Source: an uncultured Verrucomicrobia subdivision 3 bacterium
GTDB taxonomy: Bacteria; Verrucomicrobiota; Verrucomicrobiia; Limisphaerales; UBA11358
Assembly: GCA_903878805.1 (NCBI GenBank)
Contig: CAIRJF010000029.1
Span: 1 to 64,000 of the forward strand
Direction: 5' to 3'
DNA: 64,000 nt
The stretch's first letter is position 1; the number at the start of each line of letters is the position of its first letter. This document shows, in pieces, positions 41,931 through 50,181 of the stretch. The notes beneath the pieces are model-generated. The model saw only the letters and a list, made by a program, of their open reading frames with translations, did no database searches and was not told where the DNA came from. The position numbers and the translations under genes are program-made.

Positions 41931-43396
41931 ATTCCTCCCTGATCATGCTGGAAATTTCGGTGATCGGCCTCGGCCTTGTGCTGATGTTGGCTGATCTATT
42001 CGTGCCCGCCGAGCGCCGTCGTTTCATCGGTTACGCCGCCATCGCGGCCTTGGGTGTGTTGCTCGTCACGAGCTTGAGCGGCAACGGCAGCTGCGGTCAA
42101 TTCGGCACCGCCTTCGGTGGCATGTTCGTCAACGACGCATTGTCCCTGTTCTTCAAACAACTATTCATCGTCGCGGCGATCTTGGTGCTGTTCATGGCGG
42201 CCGAATTTTCGGACAAACTGGCCGAAGGCAGCGTGGCGGAATATTATTCACTTATTCTTTTTGCGCTCGCGGGAATGCTTTTCGCCGCGTCCTCAAACGA
42301 CTTCACGATGCTGTTCGTTTCCATCGAACTCATCACGATCACGTTTTACGTCCTCGTCAGTTTTCAACGCAGCAAACTCCAATCGCTCGAAGCGGGCGTA
42401 AAATATCTGATTCTCGGTGCGCTGTCGTCATCGTTCATGGTGTTCGGCATCGCGCTGATTTGGGGAACGACCGGTGAACTGAATTTCACCAAGCTCGCCG
42501 ATTTTCTCGTCAAAAATCCAGACGTTGCCAGCAGCCAAATCTTTTTGCTCGGCGTGCTGCTGGTTTTGGTCGGACTCGGTTTCAAAATCGCCGCGTTTCC
42601 GTTTCAGATCTGGGCGCCAGACGTTTATCAAGGCGCACCTACGCCAACGACCGCGTTTCTCGCCATTGGTTCGAAAGCCGCCGGATTTGTTTTGCTCCTG
42701 CGCGTGCTGTTCACCGCCGTGCCGAGCGTAACGGCGCATTGGGCGAACCTGCTCATCGTGATCTCCGCCATCACGATTCTCTACGGCAATCTCTGTGCTA
42801 TTCCGCAGCGCAATTTGAAACGCTTGTTGGGTTATTCTAGCATCGCGCACGCTGGTTACTTGCTGCTTGGTGTCGCGGCGTTAAGCGCGAGCGGACAATC
42901 TGCGCTGCTGTATTATCTTGCCGGGTATGTGTTCACGGTAATGGCCGCGCTTTTTGTCATCACGCTTGTGATGCGGCAACTGCCAAACGAAGATATTTCC
43001 GGTCTGGCCGGCTTGAACCAGCGCTCACCGCTGCTGGCCGCCACGCTGACCATCGCGATGGTTTCGCTAGCGGGTATTCCGCCGCTCGCGGGATTTTTTG
43101 GAAAATTTTTACTGCTCAAAGCGGTGATTGAAACCGCCCACATCACGCATAACCACGGTTACTATTGCCTTGCGTTCACTGTGCTCGCGGGTGTGGTCAT
43201 CTCGCTTTACTATTATTTCGGCGTCATCCGCGCGATTTATTGGAGCAAGCATCCCGAAGACATGTCGCCGATAACCTTGTCTTCACCGGCAAAATTCGCC
43301 ATTTGGGCTTGCCTCACGGGAATCTTCTGGATTGGTTTGTTTCCGAACACACTTTTGAACATCACTGACCTTGCGGCGGCTGCCTTGGGAAAATAA
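41927..43396 (+). CDS. nuoN: NADH-quinone oxidoreductase subunit N
   Basis: 489 residues, antiporter-like membrane subunit and last gene of the cluster. FVSIELITITFYVLVSFQRS, SLEAGVKYLILGALSSSFMV, FPFQIWAPDVYQGAPTPTTA, LLGYSSIAHAGYLLLGVAAL and SLAGIPPLAGFFGKFLLLKA are characteristic. Followed by a terminator hairpin. Confidence 0.97.
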   Translation: MNSSLIMLEISVIGLGLVLMLADLFVPAERRRFIGYAAIAALGVLLVTSLSGNGSCGQFGTAFGGMFVNDALSLFFKQLFIVAAILVLFMAAEFSDKLAEGSVAEYYSLILFALAGMLFAASSNDFTMLFVSIELITITFYVLVSFQRSKLQSLEAGVKYLILGALSSSFMVFGIALIWGTTGELNFTKLADFLVKNPDVASSQIFLLGVLLVLVGLGFKIAAFPFQIWAPDVYQGAPTPTTAFLAIGSKAAGFVLLLRVLFTAVPSVTAHWANLLIVISAITILYGNLCAIPQRNLKRLLGYSSIAHAGYLLLGVAALSASGQSALLYYLAGYVFTVMAALFVITLVMRQLPNEDISGLAGLNQRSPLLAATLTIAMVSLAGIPPLAGFFGKFLLLKAVIETAHITHNHGYYCLAFTVLAGVVISLYYYFGVIRAIYWSKHPEDMSPITLSSPAKFAIWACLTGIFWIGLFPNTLLNITDLAAAALGK

Positions 43397-43412
43397 TTTA
43401 AGCTGTAAAATC

Positions 43413-43452
43413 AAAAACGCGCTGACAGATTTTGCCGGCGCGTTTTGTTTTG
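43413..43452. terminator. Bidirectional Rho-independent terminator between nuoN and pyk
   Basis: AAAACGCGC (43414-43422) and GCGCGTTTT (43438-43446) form a perfect 9-bp stem with a 15-base loop. T-tracts occur on both sides (TTTTGTTTT on the plus strand; TTTTTGATTTT on the minus strand), so it can end both nuo and the converging pyk transcript. Confidence 0.75.
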
Positions 43453-43464
43453 GGTGGATTGAAC

Positions 43465-44883
43465 TTACACCGTCCGCATCTGCACGGCGTCCACGATTTC
43501 GGTGCCAACGGAAATCGCGCCGATGATGACGACGGTGTCGCCTTTTTGCAGGCGACCTTGCTCGGTCAGCATCTTCAAACCGAGTTCAATCGTGTTCTGC
43601 GGATCAATGAAATCAAACTCCATGACGAAGGGCGTGACGCCCCAGCTTAACGTCAGTTCGTTCGCCGATTTTTCGTTGTCACACATCGCATACACCGGCG
43701 AGTAGCGCGGGCGCATCCATGATGCGTAACGCGCCATGTGGCCGTGGCGTGTGAAGGACAAAATTGCGGCGGCCTTCAATTCATTCGCCATCACGACCGC
43801 GCTCTTGACGAGCTTTTGCCGCGCGTTATTGAGTTCCGCCAGATCATGAAATTGTGCGCTACCGCTGCGCTCGATGCGCGTGGCGATTTTGTCAAACACC
43901 TCGATGCACTTGAGCGGATATTTGCCGACCGTCGTTTCGCCGCTCAACATGATGGCGTCTGTCTCTTCAAAAATCGCGTTGGAAACGTCCGTCACTTCCG
44001 CGCGCGTCGGCATCGGCGATTGAATCATGCTTTCGAGCATGTGCGTCGCGACGATGACCGGACGGCCGATGCGCAAACACATCTTTACAATGCGCCGCTG
44101 CACGATGGGTAATTCGTAATACGGAATTTCAATGCCCAAATCGCCGCGCGCCACCATAATGCCGTCGGCTTCGCGCACGATGGCTTCAAGATTCTTGATC
44201 GCTTCTTGATCTTCAATCTTCGCGATGACAAACGGCGCGGGTTTACCTTCCTCAAACATTTCGCGGAGCTGCAACAAGTCGCGCGACTCGCGCACGAATG
44301 ACAGCGCAATAAAATCCACGCCAAGTTCCAAACCAAGTTTCACATCCTTGATGTCCTTCGCCGTGAGCGCGGGCAAACTGACTTTGACGCCGGGCAGATT
44401 GATGTGGCGACGACTGCCAAGTTTGCCGGCGGTGAGAACTTCGCATTCCACCTTGTTCCCGTTCTTCGCTAGCACTTTCATTTCGATCGCGCCATTGTCC
44501 ATGAGCACCACGTCGCCCACGCTGATGTCATTGATAAAATTTTCGTAGTTCACGTCCACGGAATGTTCTTCTTCAGATTTTTCACCGCGCACCGTCAAAG
44601 TGAATTTCTGTCCCGGCTTCAAATCCAGCGGCACGCTCAAGTCGCCCGTGCGGATGGCCGGTCCTTGCGTGTCCATGAGAATGCCGCTGTGGCGACCGCG
44701 CTTGGCGGATTCCGCGCGAATATCCGCGAACACGCGGCGCACCCACTCGTGCGGCGCGTGCGACATATTGAGGCGGAAAACATTGACGCCAGCGTCCATG
44801 AGCTTGCCGATCATCTCGGCGGAGTCCGTGGCCGGGCCGAGGGTGGAAACGATTTTGGTGTGCCGCAGCAATCCTCTTTGCAT
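43465..44883 (-). CDS. pyk: Pyruvate kinase
   Basis: About 472 residues from ATG 44883 (MQRGLLRHTKIVSTLGPATD), chosen to begin just before the conserved motif; a further ATG at 44973 would add 30 unusual residues. Glycolytic enzyme converting phosphoenolpyruvate and ADP to pyruvate and ATP. NVFRLNMSHAPHEW, the catalytic lysine region PFVIAKIEDQEAIKNL, MVARGDLGIEIPYYELP, RPVIVATHMLESMI and DAIMLSGETTVGKYPLKCI are intact. The C-terminal allosteric domain ends at QMRTV. Convergent with nuoN across a terminator. Confidence 0.96.
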   Translation of the reverse strand: MQRGLLRHTKIVSTLGPATDSAEMIGKLMDAGVNVFRLNMSHAPHEWVRRVFADIRAESAKRGRHSGILMDTQGPAIRTGDLSVPLDLKPGQKFTLTVRGEKSEEEHSVDVNYENFINDISVGDVVLMDNGAIEMKVLAKNGNKVECEVLTAGKLGSRRHINLPGVKVSLPALTAKDIKDVKLGLELGVDFIALSFVRESRDLLQLREMFEEGKPAPFVIAKIEDQEAIKNLEAIVREADGIMVARGDLGIEIPYYELPIVQRRIVKMCLRIGRPVIVATHMLESMIQSPMPTRAEVTDVSNAIFEETDAIMLSGETTVGKYPLKCIEVFDKIATRIERSGSAQFHDLAELNNARQKLVKSAVVMANELKAAAILSFTRHGHMARYASWMRPRYSPVYAMCDNEKSANELTLSWGVTPFVMEFDFIDPQNTIELGLKMLTEQGRLQKGDTVVIIGAISVGTEIVDAVQMRTV

Positions 44884-45002
44884 GGGCGCAGAATACTTAT
44901 TCTGAATTTCAAGGGAAGTTTTAATTCCCGCGCCGCTGGAATCTTGCTTGCCATCGCGCCGCCGCCCGGCCATTATTTTAATCTAACTTTTTAAATAAAT
45001 TT

Positions 45003-45236
45003 ATGGCTGACGCAGCGAACAAATACCCCGAAAACGCCACCGGCAAATACTATGTGGACAACCAGTGCATTGACTGTGACCTGTGCCGCGAAACCGCGCC
45101 GGAAAATTTCAAGCGCAACGACGATGGCGGCTATTCCGTCGTCTACAAGCAGCCGGGTTCACCGGACGAGGAAGCCCGTTGCAAAGAAGCCAAGGAGGGC
45201 TGCCCGGTTGAGGCCATCGGTGACAACGGTGTCTAG
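45003..45236 (+). CDS. Small ferredoxin
   Basis: 77 residues with CIDCDLCRETAPENF (three cysteines) and CKEAKEGCPVEAI, giving four ligands for one [4Fe-4S] cluster, as in short bacterial ferredoxins of the C-x2-C-x2-C...C-P type. Acidic surface. It starts 119 bases from the pyruvate kinase start and points away from it. Electron partners are unknown. Confidence 0.9.
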   Translation: MADAANKYPENATGKYYVDNQCIDCDLCRETAPENFKRNDDGGYSVVYKQPGSPDEEARCKEAKEGCPVEAIGDNGV

Positions 45237-45352
45237 TCTCCGTAATTTCAAACCGCAGCCGGATCGCCTGCGCGGTATGGAAATCGCGCAAAAATTCGGC
45301 TGGTAATTTCTGCCGCCCGCCCGCCTAAAATTTCAGCCGCTGGCAACGCGGT

Positions 45353-45778
45353 TCACGCTTCCAATTTTGCGTCGAGCGAAATCTTGGCGTTGAGCAAACG
45401 CGAAATCGGGCAGCCCGCCTTCGCACCGTTCGCGATGGCGGTAAATTTTTCCTGGTCGATGTCAGGAATTTTCGCCGTCATATCCAAGTGCGATTCCGTG
45501 ACGGTAAAACCCGCGTCGGTTTTTTCCATCGTGATCGTCGCGGTGGTATTGATGGCCGCGGGCGTGAAACCAGCCTTGCCGAGTTCCGCCGAGAACGCCA
45601 TTGAGAAACAGCCCGCATGCGCTGCGGCGATGAGTTCCTCGGGGTTCGTGCCGACGCCATTCTCGAAGCGGGTGCTGAACGAGTATTGCGTTTCCTTGAG
45701 TGTGCCGCTCTCCGTGGAGATTTTGCCTTTACCAGATTTCAGATCGCCCGACCAGACGGCGGATGCTTTGCGTTTCAT
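45353..45778 (-). CDS. OsmC family organic hydroperoxide resistance protein
   Basis: 141 residues. KASAVWSGDLKSGKGKISTE, TNPEELIAAAHAGCFSMAFS with the first catalytic cysteine, and GAKAGCPISRLLNA with the second. OsmC proteins reduce organic hydroperoxides using two cysteines and reduced lipoyl or other thiols. Convergent with the ferredoxin gene; 166 bases separate its start from rsgA and hold only a short hairpin (45813-45830). Confidence 0.92.
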   Translation of the reverse strand: MKRKASAVWSGDLKSGKGKISTESGTLKETQYSFSTRFENGVGTNPEELIAAAHAGCFSMAFSAELGKAGFTPAAINTTATITMEKTDAGFTVTESHLDMTAKIPDIDQEKFTAIANGAKAGCPISRLLNAKISLDAKLEA

Positions 45779-45944
45779 AATTTAATTTGTCTTTCAATTG
45801 CTGAAACGTGAATTCGCTCCAGCGAGCGAAGAAATTAGCTCGAATTGGGAAAATCACAAGTGGGGTGATTCCCTGAGCGATTTCCCGCGTTGAAGCTGCG
45901 CGGATCAGCGGCTACTATTCGCGCATGCCATCAATCCTCTGCTT

Positions 45945-47003
45945 ATGGGTCTGACCAAGCTGGGCTGGAACGCGGCGCGCGACGAACAATTTGCGCCGTA
46001 TCTTGCCAAGGGTTTTATTCCGGCGCGCGTCGCGGTGGAGGATAAACATTTTTATCGCGTCTGGACCGTGGACGCGGAACTCACGGCGCAGATTACTGGC
46101 AAACTCATCCACGAAGCGCGCGGCGATCACGCGAAACTGCCCAAGGTCGGCGATTGGGTGGCGATCAAGCTCGTGCCGAATGAGGAGAAGGCCGCGATTC
46201 AAGCCGTCCTGCCGCGCTCCACGCAAATCACGCGCAAGACCAGCGGCCGCAATACCGCCGCGCAAATCCTCGCCACCAACATCGAAACTGTTTTTCTCGT
46301 CACCGCCGCCGACCCGACGTTCAACGCCGCGCGACTTGAACGAATGCTCGTGATGGGCCGTGAAAGCGGCGCGCGTCCGGTGGTGCTGCTCAACAAAATT
46401 GATTTGTGCGATGACCTCGACGCCAAGCTCGCTGAGGCCACGCAGGCGGCAGGCGATGCGCTCGTGCTCGCCGTCTGCGCGCTCACCGGACGCGGCATCA
46501 AAAAACTTTCCGCTCAAATCAAGAAGGGCGAAACCGTCGCGTTCATCGGCACTTCTGGCGTCGGCAAGTCGAGTCTCATCAACCAGCTTTACGGCGAAGA
46601 TTTGATGCCGACGATTGAAGTGCGCACGCAGGATTCCAAAGGCCGCCACACGACTTCGTGGCGTGAAATGATTTTTCTGCCGAACGGCGGCGTGGTCATT
46701 GACACGCCCGGCATGCGCGAATTTCATCTCTGGGGCGCAAGCGAAGGTGTGAAGGATTCCTTTCCCGAAATCGAAGCGCTCGCCGCCGGTTGCCGGTTTC
46801 GTGATTGCACCCACACGCAGGAAAAAGAGTGCGCCGTGTTGGCTGCCGTCGCCGCCGGCACGTTCCCGCGCGAACGCCACGATAGCTACGTCAAACTCCA
46901 GCGCGAGATGAATTACCTCCGCGAATCCGAAAAACAAGCCGGCTGGCAAACCCGCCGCAAGAGCGACCGCGCGGCGCATCGCGTGTTTAACAAGGGCGAT
47001 TAA
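45945..47003 (+). CDS. rsgA: Ribosome biogenesis GTPase RsgA
   Basis: 352 residues. OB-fold N-terminus, then a circularly permuted GTPase with the order NKIDLCDD (G4), GTSGVGKSSLINQL (G1), VIDTPGMREF (G3), and a C-terminal zinc finger CRFRDCTHTQEKECAV. It checks maturation of the small ribosomal subunit. Complete and ordinary. Confidence 0.95.
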   Translation: MGLTKLGWNAARDEQFAPYLAKGFIPARVAVEDKHFYRVWTVDAELTAQITGKLIHEARGDHAKLPKVGDWVAIKLVPNEEKAAIQAVLPRSTQITRKTSGRNTAAQILATNIETVFLVTAADPTFNAARLERMLVMGRESGARPVVLLNKIDLCDDLDAKLAEATQAAGDALVLAVCALTGRGIKKLSAQIKKGETVAFIGTSGVGKSSLINQLYGEDLMPTIEVRTQDSKGRHTTSWREMIFLPNGGVVIDTPGMREFHLWGASEGVKDSFPEIEALAAGCRFRDCTHTQEKECAVLAAVAAGTFPRERHDSYVKLQREMNYLRESEKQAGWQTRRKSDRAAHRVFNKGD

Positions 47004-47058
47004 ACGCTTCTCCACCTTCGCCTTCACGCTTTCATCCGTTTTGCTGCCGCTGGCAAAG

Positions 47059-47595
47059 TCAATTATTGCCGGACGTTTCTACCGCTGATTTAATCGCAGC
47101 GAGTCCTTTTGCAAAATCTTTGCCAATCATGTCGTCGCAGTTCATGAACAGACCGAAGGCCTTGAAGAAAAAATTATTTTTGCCGGACATGGTCCAGGTC
47201 ACAGCGGTTTGGTTGCCCGCAAACTTGAAAGTAAACTCCGCCGTGTTCGTGGCCTTGAACGGTTTAAGAAATTCGAGTTTGATGCGGATTAAATCATTCG
47301 GCGCGCTTTCGGTGATGGTCATGCCGCCGGCGCCGACCTTTTTGTTTCCGTCCCACGCAAAGCCCGCGCCCACACCCGCCGCCGTGCCGCTGTAAGAATA
47401 TTTGCACGCCGGATCCATTTTCGCCCACGGCGACCACGCCTCCCATTTGTGGAAGTCGTTGACGTGCGGAAATACTTTTTCCGGCGGCGCAGAAATCTGC
47501 GTCGAACGCGTGACAATGAATTTATCCGGCCGACCGGCGACGACAACGATGAACAGAATGGCGATGAACGCGAACGCGAGGAAAATCGGCAGCAT
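47059..47595 (-). CDS. SRPBCC family protein
   Basis: 178 residues: an N-terminal membrane helix (LPIFLAFAFIAILFIVVVAG) and a polyketide-cyclase-like START/SRPBCC domain (TQISAPPEKVFPHVNDFHKW, EAWSPWAKMD, TAEFTFKFAGNQTAVTWTMS). Such proteins bind hydrophobic ligands; the substrate is unknown. It is in line with the DoxX, quinone reductase and SDR genes on the same strand. Confidence 0.85.
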   Translation of the reverse strand: MLPIFLAFAFIAILFIVVVAGRPDKFIVTRSTQISAPPEKVFPHVNDFHKWEAWSPWAKMDPACKYSYSGTAAGVGAGFAWDGNKKVGAGGMTITESAPNDLIRIKLEFLKPFKATNTAEFTFKFAGNQTAVTWTMSGKNNFFFKAFGLFMNCDDMIGKDFAKGLAAIKSAVETSGNN

Positions 47596-47616
47596 AATGA
47601 TTATCCTTCCGTCATT

Positions 47617-48003
47617 TTAATTCAGCAGACCGGAGAATTTTTTCCGCGCGTCCCAGAGCAGATACAGCGCGCAGACGATGATGATGTCGAGCATCGGATT
47701 AACCAGATGTTTCGGGTCATCCACCAAAACGTGGAACGCGATGATATTCACGATCACGGGGCCGAGCAGCAGCAAGCCGAGGTTGCGCACGCGCGGAATC
47801 AGCACGAGCAAACCGCCGATGAGCTCGAAGAATTTTACGAACTTGAGGTAGCCCGTCGGGACGAACGCCGCCATGAAATGCGCGGCGGGCGTGCCTTCCG
47901 GCAGATTCGGGATGGCGACGAGGTTGAACAGCACCGGGACGCTCGCGGCGAGGAAACAAAGTCCAAGCAGAACACCCGCGATGGTGGGCAGATATTTTTT
48001 CAT
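47617..48003 (-). CDS. DoxX-like membrane protein
   Basis: 128 residues with four membrane helices. FFELIGGLLVLIPRVRNLGL, and NIIAFHVLVDDPKHLVNP are in the style of DoxX/DoxD family proteins, often paired with quinone or thiol redox enzymes. Only 21 bases upstream of the SRPBCC gene, so probably cotranscribed with it. Confidence 0.82.
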   Translation of the reverse strand: MKKYLPTIAGVLLGLCFLAASVPVLFNLVAIPNLPEGTPAAHFMAAFVPTGYLKFVKFFELIGGLLVLIPRVRNLGLLLLGPVIVNIIAFHVLVDDPKHLVNPMLDIIIVCALYLLWDARKKFSGLLN

Positions 48004-48097
48004 GGCCCGGCAAAATTACATTTTCGCCGAAGATTCGCCAAGTCTTTCCCACATCTCCTGGCCACCCCCGATGCCACCGCGTTCGCGGGCTGGGGTT

Positions 48098-49057
48098 TTA
48101 ATTTACTTCCGCAATCTCAAATTGCAGCCACGGTGCGAGCGGCAGCGTGGCGAGATGATTTTCAACTGCGGCAACATCTGCCTCACGGAAGAGCATGAAA
48201 GCCCGCCACGGTTCGGCGGTCGGCGACATCATCCGAAAATCCAGCAGGAGCCCGAGACGACGCCATTCCGTCAGATGCGCCTGCTCTGCGGGAATGAGCG
48301 ATTTGAATTTTTCATCCATCGGCTTCACGCGCGTGACCGTGACCATGAAACGTTTCTTAGTATCTTTGCCCCAGCCGGGAAAATCCGCGAGCGGCGGCAA
48401 GACTTGCGGCGGTTCAGTGGCGATATTCTGCAACCGGGCTTCCAGTGCATCCAAATACTTCGCGCGTTCTTCCGGCGTGATGCGTGCCGGACTCCAAGCC
48501 ACGAATGGCGCGAGTGGCAGAAACCCGTTGAACCAAAACACGCCGTGCTGCACAGGCGCAAGAACTGTGGCGAGGGGCGGATTCACACCGTAGCCGCCAT
48601 AGACATCCGGCCCGCCGCCCGTCGTCATCAAAACCATTGCGCGTTTCTTCGCCTGACCTAAGCCACCTTCGTAGATTTTTGCGCCGCCGTAAATGCGCCC
48701 AGCTGCAAAGACGCGATCCACCCAACCCTTTAGAATCGCGGGCAGACCAAACCACCAGAGCGGGAAGCTGAAGATGAGCATATCGCACGCTTCGAGCCGG
48801 CGGATTTCCATTTCCAAATCTGGCGCGAAGCCGCCGACTTCCGTGGCGTGGGCTTCTTCGGTTTGTTGCTTGAGATAATTTGCGTCCGCCACTGTGGAGA
48901 AATTCCGGCGGTCGGAAACGGGATTGAATTCCTCCGCATAAAGGTCGGCGAAATCAACCGTGTGGCCTTGCTCCTTGAATGCTTCCTCGGCGCGCCGCGC
49001 AAGTGCGCTGGAAAAACTTTTTGGTTCGTGGTGAGCGTGAACGATGAGGATTTTCAT
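48098..49057 (-). CDS. Flavodoxin-fold quinone reductase fused to YCII/muconolactone-isomerase-like domain
   Basis: 319 residues. N-terminal 1-200 is a Flavodoxin_2 domain: MKILIVHAHHEPKSFSSALA, IFSFPLWWFGLPAILKGWVD, RVFAAGRIYGG, as in NAD(P)H:quinone reductases such as KefF or MdaB. The C-terminal 230-319 (KKRFMVTVTRVKPMDEKFKS, HLTEWRRLGLLLDFRMMS, EIAEVN) looks like a YCII or muconolactone isomerase ferredoxin-like domain. The fusion joins a reductase to a small hydrophobic-ligand domain. Only eight bases downstream of the SDR gene on the same strand. Confidence 0.85.
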   Translation of the reverse strand: MKILIVHAHHEPKSFSSALARRAEEAFKEQGHTVDFADLYAEEFNPVSDRRNFSTVADANYLKQQTEEAHATEVGGFAPDLEMEIRRLEACDMLIFSFPLWWFGLPAILKGWVDRVFAAGRIYGGAKIYEGGLGQAKKRAMVLMTTGGGPDVYGGYGVNPPLATVLAPVQHGVFWFNGFLPLAPFVAWSPARITPEERAKYLDALEARLQNIATEPPQVLPPLADFPGWGKDTKKRFMVTVTRVKPMDEKFKSLIPAEQAHLTEWRRLGLLLDFRMMSPTAEPWRAFMLFREADVAAVENHLATLPLAPWLQFEIAEVN

Positions 49058-49065
49058 GCGAAAAT

Positions 49066-49725
49066 TTATTGGTAAATGATTTCCGTTTCAAATTGTCCCG
49101 GCGGTTGGCGGTGCAATTTCAAATACGCCTCGGCAATCTTATCTGGATCAAAATGCGTTCCCGCCGCGACCTGCCCAGCAATCAACACCGTGCCGACATG
49201 GATGCCGCTGCCGCCGAGTTCCTGCGCGAGTGTGTAAGCGAGACTACGAATGCCCGCCTTGCCGATACTTGGCGAAGCCGCGCCGTCCCACGGTTGTAAC
49301 GCCCAGCCGCCGCCGGTGAAGAGAATCGTGCCGTGCCCGCGCGCCTTCATACCGGGTAACACCGCGAGCGTGGCGGCAAGTGCGCCTGCGACATTGACCC
49401 GGAAATCCGCGACCAGCTGATCTGCCGTAAGCTGGGTGGGTTTCAGAAACGTCGGCGCAATGGCATTGTAAATCAGGACGCCAGTTTCACCCAACTCCCG
49501 CTCGGCCTGCGCGATGGCGAGCGCGAGGGAATCTTCATCGCCCGCATCAACGGCGAAAGATTTGAAGGTAAAATTTTCCTTGGCCAGCATCGCGGTGAGC
49601 GCGGCATGCTTGCTCGGATTGCGTGAAAGCAGCGCGAGTTGAAAGCCTTCCTGGCCGAAGGCTTTTGCGAGCGCGAGGCCGTTTCCGGGACCGAAGCCAA
49701 CGATGATGCAGAGTGCTTTTTTCAT
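49066..49725 (-). CDS. Short-chain dehydrogenase/reductase, catalytic tyrosine not seen
   Basis: 219 residues. NAD(P)-binding IIVGFGPGNGLALAKAF replaces the usual TGxxxGxG with VGFGPGNG. Catalytic region FTGGGWALQPWDGAASPSIG then KAGIRSLAYTLAQELGGSGI: at the place of Y-x-x-x-K the tyrosine is replaced (P-S-I-G-K). It might still bind a dinucleotide without standard SDR chemistry. Divergent from the HxlR regulator, 96 bases away; its expression is probably controlled by it. Confidence 0.82.
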   Translation of the reverse strand: MKKALCIIVGFGPGNGLALAKAFGQEGFQLALLSRNPSKHAALTAMLAKENFTFKSFAVDAGDEDSLALAIAQAERELGETGVLIYNAIAPTFLKPTQLTADQLVADFRVNVAGALAATLAVLPGMKARGHGTILFTGGGWALQPWDGAASPSIGKAGIRSLAYTLAQELGGSGIHVGTVLIAGQVAAGTHFDPDKIAEAYLKLHRQPPGQFETEIIYQ

Positions 49726-49784
49726 AAATTGTTTCTTTGTTATTTGCTGGCCAAAACCTTAAGGCGTAAAATTGTTCCCGCAAG

Positions 49785-49808
49785 TAGGCACTATTTGGTG
49801 ACCACCTA
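49785..49808. promoter_or_regulatory. Candidate HxlR operator
   Basis: TAGGCAC and the end CCACCTA form an imperfect dyad around CTATTTGG in the 96-base divergent region between the SDR and HxlR genes. HxlR-type regulators often bind short dyads in the divergent promoter. The match is weak. Confidence 0.3.
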
Positions 49809-49821
49809 AACAAAACATTTT

Positions 49822-50145
49822 ATGCCCATCGAAGATTGCTCTGTTCGTCCAGCCCTCAAGGTGATTGGCGGAAAATGGAAGCCCGTCATCCTCTATCATG
49901 TCATGAACGGCAAGAAACGGTTTGGCGAACTACGGCGGTTGCTGCCGGATGCCTCGCAAAAAATGCTGACCCAGCAGCTCCGCGAATTGGAGCGCGATGG
50001 AATTATTTCGCGCCAAGTTTATCCCGAAGTTCCGCCCAAAGTTGAATACACGATGACCAAATTTGGCCGGACCTTGCGCCCGGTGATGCGGGAATTGTGC
50101 AAATGGGGAGAGGCTGTTCAGTCGAAATCGGTTGGCAAAGCTTGA
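49822..50145 (+). CDS. HxlR family transcriptional regulator
   Basis: 107 residues. N-terminal cysteine (EDCSVRPALKVIGGKWKPVI), winged helix with KKRFGELRRLLPDASQKMLT, QQLRELERDGIISRQVYPEV and PPKVEYTMTKFGRTLRP. HxlR regulators often sense electrophiles, quinones or aldehydes through the conserved N-terminal cysteine. Placed divergent from an SDR, quinone reductase, DoxX and SRPBCC set, which it probably controls. Confidence 0.92.
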   Translation: MPIEDCSVRPALKVIGGKWKPVILYHVMNGKKRFGELRRLLPDASQKMLTQQLRELERDGIISRQVYPEVPPKVEYTMTKFGRTLRPVMRELCKWGEAVQSKSVGKA

Positions 50146-50181
50146 AGATGGATTATTGCGGGGTTCAGCAGGCTATTCGCG

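Noticed and set aside
45813-45830. Small hairpin TTCGCTC-CAGC-GAGCGAA upstream of osmC and rsgA
   Set aside because: Seven-bp stem without a T-tract in a divergent promoter region; no assignable role.
45915-47027. 370-codon frame opposite rsgA
   Set aside because: Antisense to a complete RsgA GTPase.
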